From assembly GCA_002335605.1 (NCBI GenBank), contig BEDY01000002.1, positions 682,001 through 746,000 of the forward strand: a stretch of 64,000 nt of DNA, given 5' to 3'. The stretch comes from Prillingera fragicola (lineage: Eukaryota; Basidiomycota; Tremellomycetes; Trichosporonales; Trichosporonaceae). Made by a program: the position numbers and the translations under genes. Below are positions 59,575 through 64,000 of the stretch, one piece after another (the first letter of the stretch is position 1; each line of letters starts with the position of its first letter). A model generated the notes under the pieces. The model was not told the origin of the DNA. It searched no databases and worked only from the letters and a program-made list of their open reading frames with translations.

Positions 59575-60899
59575 ATGCCCGCAACACCAGAATCACACGT
59601 TCGCGATGTGTACGACAACCTGGCCGAACGAGGCTACTCTGACAGCGTCCCAAGCACCCCTGAGACGAGCAACGCCATAGGTCTGGACGGCATGGAGATC
59701 CACCATCGCCGCCCGCACAATCGTCGGCTTTCGATATCGGATGCACTGGGACCAAGCAAGCGCAGCCGTGGTGGGCTGACACCGCAACGGATCGGACGCG
59801 CCATTGCTACCCGTGTGATGCGCGCCGTCCGTCGAGGCAACCTTCCCTTCCTCATCATCTTCCTGACGTGAGTTTCACCTGGACAGTTTGCAATGTTTGG
59901 CTTGCTCTTCGCGACATCCGTGCTGACGGACGTTCTTCTCATGGCAATGATAATCTCATACCATCTGCGCAAATTACGTCTCTTCCAGTGCACTCTTTGT
60001 CTTTTTCGGCGCATTGGCAGGCGTGGGTTACGTCGACCCGGACGCGCACAAGGTTCGGCCAAGTACGGACCCCGACTTTGTTGTCGGCGGGCCCGTGTAT
60101 GACCCGAGTGAAGCGCAGCGTCTGCGCGAGGCACGTATGGCCGAGCAACGTGAGCTAGAGCTCAAGTGGGTGAAGAAGCAGCGGCCCAACAATGTGAGTG
60201 CTCCATGGTACTGCGGCGTAGCTAACATTGTAGGGCGCCTGGATGAAGCAAAGTAGGAACGACGGCGCAGTGCGCAACCGTGATGCGGTACCGATCGACT
60301 ACGAGGCCATGCAGCCTCCTACAGACGATGGCTTCGTACACGAGGATGAGCCAGAAGTCGTTGACTCGCATTCAACGGAATTTGACTCTGATCTCGGAAA
60401 CAACGACCCATTTAGCCACTACGACCAGGACGACGCTGCACAGGCTGCAGCACCTCTTGTGGACTCTGAGGCGAGTGGCACAGACCCCATTGCTGCTCCC
60501 GATGCCGGCGACAACTACCTCTCCGAGACGGACAATAACGCCGAGGTCGAGTCTACGGATGACTCGGACTCGAACACCAACACTGACAGCGATCCCAAGA
60601 TGGCCAAGGAGGATCTCGCAAGCAACGACCCATTCAGTAATCTCGGCTCAGATGACGATTCCGGCACTGGTGCTGGTGATGGCGCTGAGCTTGATGCTAG
60701 CGCCGAGCTTGATGCTGGCGCTGAGCATGATGCTGGTGCTGAGTTTGACGCTGGCGCTGAGCTTGACGTTGGCGCGGGGCTTGGTGCTGGCGCTGGCTCT
60801 GGCCTTGGTTCTAGCAGCGAGGATGTTGGGGACACCGACCCCGTCTTTGACCAGAACGCTCGTCGAATCGTCGACGCAGACGCAGTAGACGCCGTCTAG
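59575..60899 (+). CDS. Single-pass membrane protein with acidic Ala/Asp/Glu repeats
   Basis: Exons 59575-59867, 59989-60193 and 60234-60899 encode 387 aa. I do not recognise a family. The N-terminal 85 residues are basic and Ser-rich (NRRLSISDALGPSKRSRGG). A single hydrophobic helix (LPFLIIFLTALFVFFGALAG, about 90-110) is formed across the first intron, followed by a short helical stretch EAQRLREARMAEQRELELKW. The last 220 residues are very acidic, with NDPFSHY and NDPFSNL, which look like NPF/DPF-type endocytic adaptor motifs, and AELDAGA-type tandem repeats. No signal peptide precedes the helix, so it may be a type II or tail-in-lumen protein. An organelle-membrane role is only a guess. Confidence 0.75.
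60682..60771 (+). repeat. 18-bp tandem repeat (acidic AELDAG units)
   Basis: About five 18-bp units encode AELDAS/AELDAG/AEHDAG/AEFDAG/AELDVG. They form the acidic repeat block of the membrane protein. Confidence 0.85.
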
Positions 60900-61182
60900 A
60901 AGGCGGTAACCCAGCCTGGCAACGGCACGGACTTTAGAACACTCTTGGCCTACATCAGCCACTCATCATTTTGTCATTGCATGTGCTTATAGTTCACATG
61001 TCACAGTAGCATCAGCGTCAGCGGCATCCGCGTACCCAACTAATATTAACTGTGCCTCTCATAAAACTTATCATACAATGCCATCAAGTATCGGTCGGCT
61101 ATGAGTGGCCAATATGACTCTACCTGGCGTCTATGCCCCTGCGTCTCCTCTGTCTCCTCTGCCTTGCCGACGGCTGCCGATC

Positions 61183-62040
61183 TCACATGCAGATGCGGTA
61201 GGTGATGTATCTTTCACATCAGCGAGATGCCTCCGGCTGTAAGACTCACCGTCCAGCAGTTTCACTTGCACGCTCGATCCGCATGACCTGTCCACGCCTC
61301 ATTCCATAGTATCGCGCAACAGGATCGCTGAGCATGATGCGGGGCAGCTGCGTGTCCTTCAAGCGGTACCTCTTGATAAGCGCCGACTTTTCCTCCGACG
61401 ACATGATGGTGTGCTTGGGCACAAGAACGTGCTTGGTAATGTTGACAAGCAGGTCGCTCTCGGGAAACTCTTCAAGGTGGTACTCCGTCATCATCTCGTT
61501 CAGCGTCTTGCGCGCTGCAGGCGACATCTTCTCGCTCCAGATCATGATTCCACGCTTGGCTCCAGCGGCATCGATCGAAGTGATGAAGCTTTACCGTCAG
61601 CATGGTCCACCGTAACGACGCTGCCTTCACAGTGTCGTCCACAACACCAACCTCTTCATCGCCGCCTTGCTGACATTCTTCTCTGCGCAGAAGTAGATGA
61701 ATATCCGCTCGTTCTGGTTGTCCTTGTGCTGAGCAACAAAAGCCATCTTTGTCCGGCTAAACGAGTCAGCTCACTCCCAATGGCTGTCTCGATAAACGAA
61801 CTCGACTGCGCCACCGCTACCAAACTCGTTCTTAAAGTCATCAAAGGGGACATCAATCTCGTCCTCGGCAATCTGGTAGCCCTGAGGATGTTAGCGATAT
61901 TTCTCTGCCTCTATCAGAACCCATGCTGTTCCCTGCAGCATTAAATCCATGATAACACGCACGCGGTCGAGGATCATCTCGTGAACAGTCTTGGACACAC
62001 GCCAGAGACGGGCGAGCTCGCGGTCGGAATCAAGAGACAT
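61183..62040 (-). CDS. RPB5: RNA polymerase subunit RPABC1 (Rpb5), shared by Pol I, II and III
   Basis: Five exons (61963-62040, 61802-61881, 61652-61756, 61250-61588, 61183-61210) encode 209 aa, close to the 210-215 of the family. The start reads ELARLWRVSKTVHEMILDRG, the Rpb5 jaw domain, followed by MAFVAQHKDNQNERIFIYFC and MKSFITSID. The C-terminal assembly domain is textbook: LLVNITKHVLVPKH, LIKRYRLKDTQLPRI, SDPVARYYGMRRGQVMRI and SETAGRYITYRICM. The last exon (28 nt) supplies RYITYRICM. Introns 3 and 4 end in AAG rather than CAG or TAG. It converges with the acidic-repeat gene (283 bp) and diverges from the ABC transporter. Confidence 0.95.
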
Positions 62041-62455
62041 GTTGGGCGGCGTAGGATCGGTATAGAAAGGAGAAGCGAAAGAAGAGGGGGGTACGAGAAA
62101 CGCGCAATCTCAAAGAGGAATTCGGCCCGAGTGTATAGCGCCGGTTACTGCGGTGACGGAAGTGGAGACTGATGCAATGTTGGTGGTTGTGTCGAAATGC
62201 GAGGTGGATGAATTGGGCAGTGACCAAAAAGTAAGCCAGTTCAAGTTTGAGATAGGCACGAGAAGCTCCCGCACGCCTCTCTGGATTATGATGTGCCTAT
62301 GTGCTATCTTTCTTCGGCGATGACGCCGTCCTCTGTCGAGGACGTGCAACCAAAGGTGCCAAAGGTGCTTTTCTTGGATCATAGCATCGCACCATCGAAA
62401 GCACAAGCTAAAGAGGAACTTTCAAGAAGCTCTTGCATCCGCCGTGTAACGAAGA
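62041..62455. promoter_or_regulatory. Divergent region RPB5 / ABC transporter, with unresolved first exon
   Basis: This holds the RPB5 promoter and the promoter and probably first coding exon of the ABC transporter. Several ATGs near 62288-62324 could start it, but none could be joined to the next exon with confidence. Confidence 0.4.
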
Positions 62456-64000
62456 GCTTATCCACTCTTCCTCATTGTTGCTAGCCGAGCAGGTCCTCTG
62501 CTCGCAATGCTCGTACGTTTGAGACCTCAACCAGCTACCAGCGGAGCGTACCGCTGACCACTGTCGGCAGGCCAACAGAGGGGTAGTTCACTATGGCACG
62601 CTGGCTCTCATCCGAGCAGCCAGTGCTGTTGCTCTTATAGCCGTGCACGAGATGCGGCGTATCCCGCCTGTTACGCGACTCTTGAATACTTGGTTCACAG
62701 ACGACCTCCCACTAGAATGGGTTGACAAGCACTATGGCGTGGAACCTAGTGCCGCGGCCAAGCGAGTGAGCCAGTATGCTCCTCCACGTTCAATTCAGGT
62801 TTGCATCGCTGCTCTCTCAGGCCTTGAACTCGTTTGCTGGCTGGCAGTGTTCGGTAATCATCTCGCGTTGACAGTGAACGAACACCAACAAGTTCGCTTG
62901 GTGGTTTTAGCCGGCGTCATGGCGTTGGTGTGGGTGAGCCCTTTCTATCGGACGAAGAAAGACAAGAGCTGACGCTTTGTTAAGCTATTCCTGACATTGC
63001 GCTCTGTCGTTCGCCCGTCAGTCACGCCGCCTTGGTCATCACTCATCATCTTTCTCATTCTTTGTTCATCGTCACTCTTCGCTCTCGGCGACGTCGGGTA
63101 TTCACGTTTTGCCTTTGGAATGGTCCCTGCGTGGGCTAATCGCATGGGTCTGATTCTTGAGGCAGCCAATGCTGTAGCAACGGCCTTACTCGCGGCCATG
63201 GTCGGCAAACTCCGCTTCAGCACGCCCACCACGCTCGCCGAAGCTGTGAGTTTCCCGCCCTGCGCCACAACTGACATGTGCAGCCTGAACTTGGCGAAGA
63301 TGACAAGGCTACTCTCTTTCAGTGGATTACCTTTACCTGGCTCACCCCATTCATTGCGTTCGCTTCGACAACAGAGATGGAGCCTTCCGACCTTCCTGTC
63401 CTTTCCCCGACCCTTCAGGCAAGGATTGTGTTTGCGCGCTTTCGTGAAGTGGCCGGCAGCAGTCTGGTGTGGCAGATTATCAATGCCAACCGCTTTGATG
63501 TTGGGATTGACATTGCTCTTACAATCGTTTCGGTCATCTTCAACTACATGGGGCCATTCTTTCTGAAACAGATTCTCGATGGCATTGAGAAATACCACAA
63601 CTCCAAGGTTGACAAGTCGCCCCGACCCGAGTACCTTGCCCAAGCCTACGTTTTCGCATTTGGGGCCTTTCTGGCAACCATCTTCAAGGGTATTTCGGAT
63701 CTCATTCACCTGTGGCACAGTCGTCGCGCGAGTGTACGCATTAAGGCTGCGCTCACAGCTGTAATCTACGACAAGGCACTCCGTCGGCAGGACGCTTCCG
63801 GGGTCATTGCCCAGAAGGAGGCCGAAGACGACAAGGACAAGAAGGGCAAGGACGACAAGGGCAAGGGCAAGGACGACAAGGGCAAAAAATCTGAGCCTGA
63901 ACCCGAGAAGAGTGGCTCGGCCGACACTGGCCGTGTCATGAACCTGATGGTAAGCTGAAAGAGTCGAGGCCATGCGCTTACACGATAGGCCGGAGATGCA
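62456..64000 (+). CDS. ABCC/MRP-type ABC transporter, N-terminal part (5' exon unresolved, 3' end outside window)
   Basis: Supported exons are about 62456-62512, 62571-62933, 62985-63245, 63284-63949 and 63989 onward. They give the TMD0 helices (AYPLFLIVASRAGPLLAML, IQVCIAALSGLELVCWLAVF, SLIIFLILCSSSLFALGDV), the L0 linker, then DDKATLFQWITFTWLTPFIA, the start of TMD1 in the MRP/Ycf1 family, with TIVSVIFNYMGPFFLKQILD and ALTAVIYDKALRR. The last exon begins AGDA, completing the family phrase GRVMNLMAGDA. A K/D/E-rich insertion of about 40 residues sits between IYDKALRR and that phrase, in a cytosolic loop. ABCC proteins pump glutathione conjugates and other organic anions into vacuole or out of the cell. 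Nucleotide-binding domains lie beyond the window. Confidence 0.85.
63828..63892 (+). repeat. Lys/Asp-rich short repeats in the ABC transporter
   Basis: Imperfect repeats of GACAAGGGCAAG encode KDDKGKGKDDKGKK in a predicted cytosolic loop. Low-complexity, in-frame. Confidence 0.8.

Noticed and set aside
60280..60888. 202-codon frame overlapping the acidic-repeat protein
   Set aside because: Thr/Leu-rich sequence from the +1 frame of the same repeats; the frame encoding the acidic tail continues from the membrane exon with correct splice phases.

Overview
This window is nuclear DNA of a yeast-like basidiomycete, most likely a tremellomycete and probably of the order Trichosporonales. The basis is dense, GC-rich, intron-rich genes; very small introns (mostly 34 to 50 nt, with a CTGAC/CTAAC-like branch site close to the acceptor); and gene families typical of Cryptococcus relatives, namely a CAP59-like GT69 glycosyltransferase and a CPL1-domain secreted protein. 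The species assignment is inference. Gene models were spliced by hand: each intron was placed on GT/AG borders and checked for reading-frame continuity across all exons.

Layout, left to right. 1-4200 (-): most of a Caf120/Skg3-type PH-domain protein, running off the left edge. 4864-6204 (-): Erg27-like sterol 3-ketoreductase, divergent from LSM3 (6602-7142, +), which converges on an unrecognised 296-residue protein (7397-8332, -). 9031-10740 (-): NCS1/Fcy2-type permease. 11653-12705 (-): Mpv17/Sym1 protein, with a possible 3-nt exon. 14931-17259 (+): large EEIG1/EHBP1-type C2-domain protein. 18976-20214 (-): bZIP factor. A 3.5 kb gap with no gene I can support follows. 23772-25642 (+): FAD-dependent amine-oxidase-like protein, converging on a secreted ricin-B-type lectin (26015-26770, -).

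28244-29681 (+): CHS7-type chitin synthase export chaperone, then TAF7 (29768-31870, +), which ends 61 bp from a convergent lysine-rich LRR protein (31932-33761, -). 34032-34959 (+): mitochondrial ribosomal protein bL9m. 35570-37680 (+): GT69/CAP59-like glycosyltransferase. 38001-40525 (-): single-pass membrane protein with a PPxY motif. 42572-44770 (-): DED1 DEAD-box helicase. 45829-51144 (-): 1712-residue RING-H2 protein.

52707-54486 (-): type-I/FluG-like glutamine synthetase homologue, divergent from uracil-DNA glycosylase (54840-56263, +). 57703-58706 (+): CPL1-domain secreted cysteine-rich protein. 59575-60899 (+): single-pass protein with acidic repeats. 61183-62040 (-): RPB5. From about 62456 to the right edge (+): N-terminal part of an ABCC/MRP transporter, continuing off the window.

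The genes do not form an obvious pathway cluster; this is ordinary mixed eukaryotic gene content. A loose theme is the cell envelope and secretory system (Erg27, Chs7 chaperone, GT69, CPL1-like, lectin, PPxY membrane protein). I found no convincing undescribed multi-gene system. The most interesting signals are at the level of gene architecture: a candidate 3-nt micro-exon, an active-site motif spread over tiny exons, large disordered insertions inside conserved domains, and a terminal intron that can switch a C-terminus.
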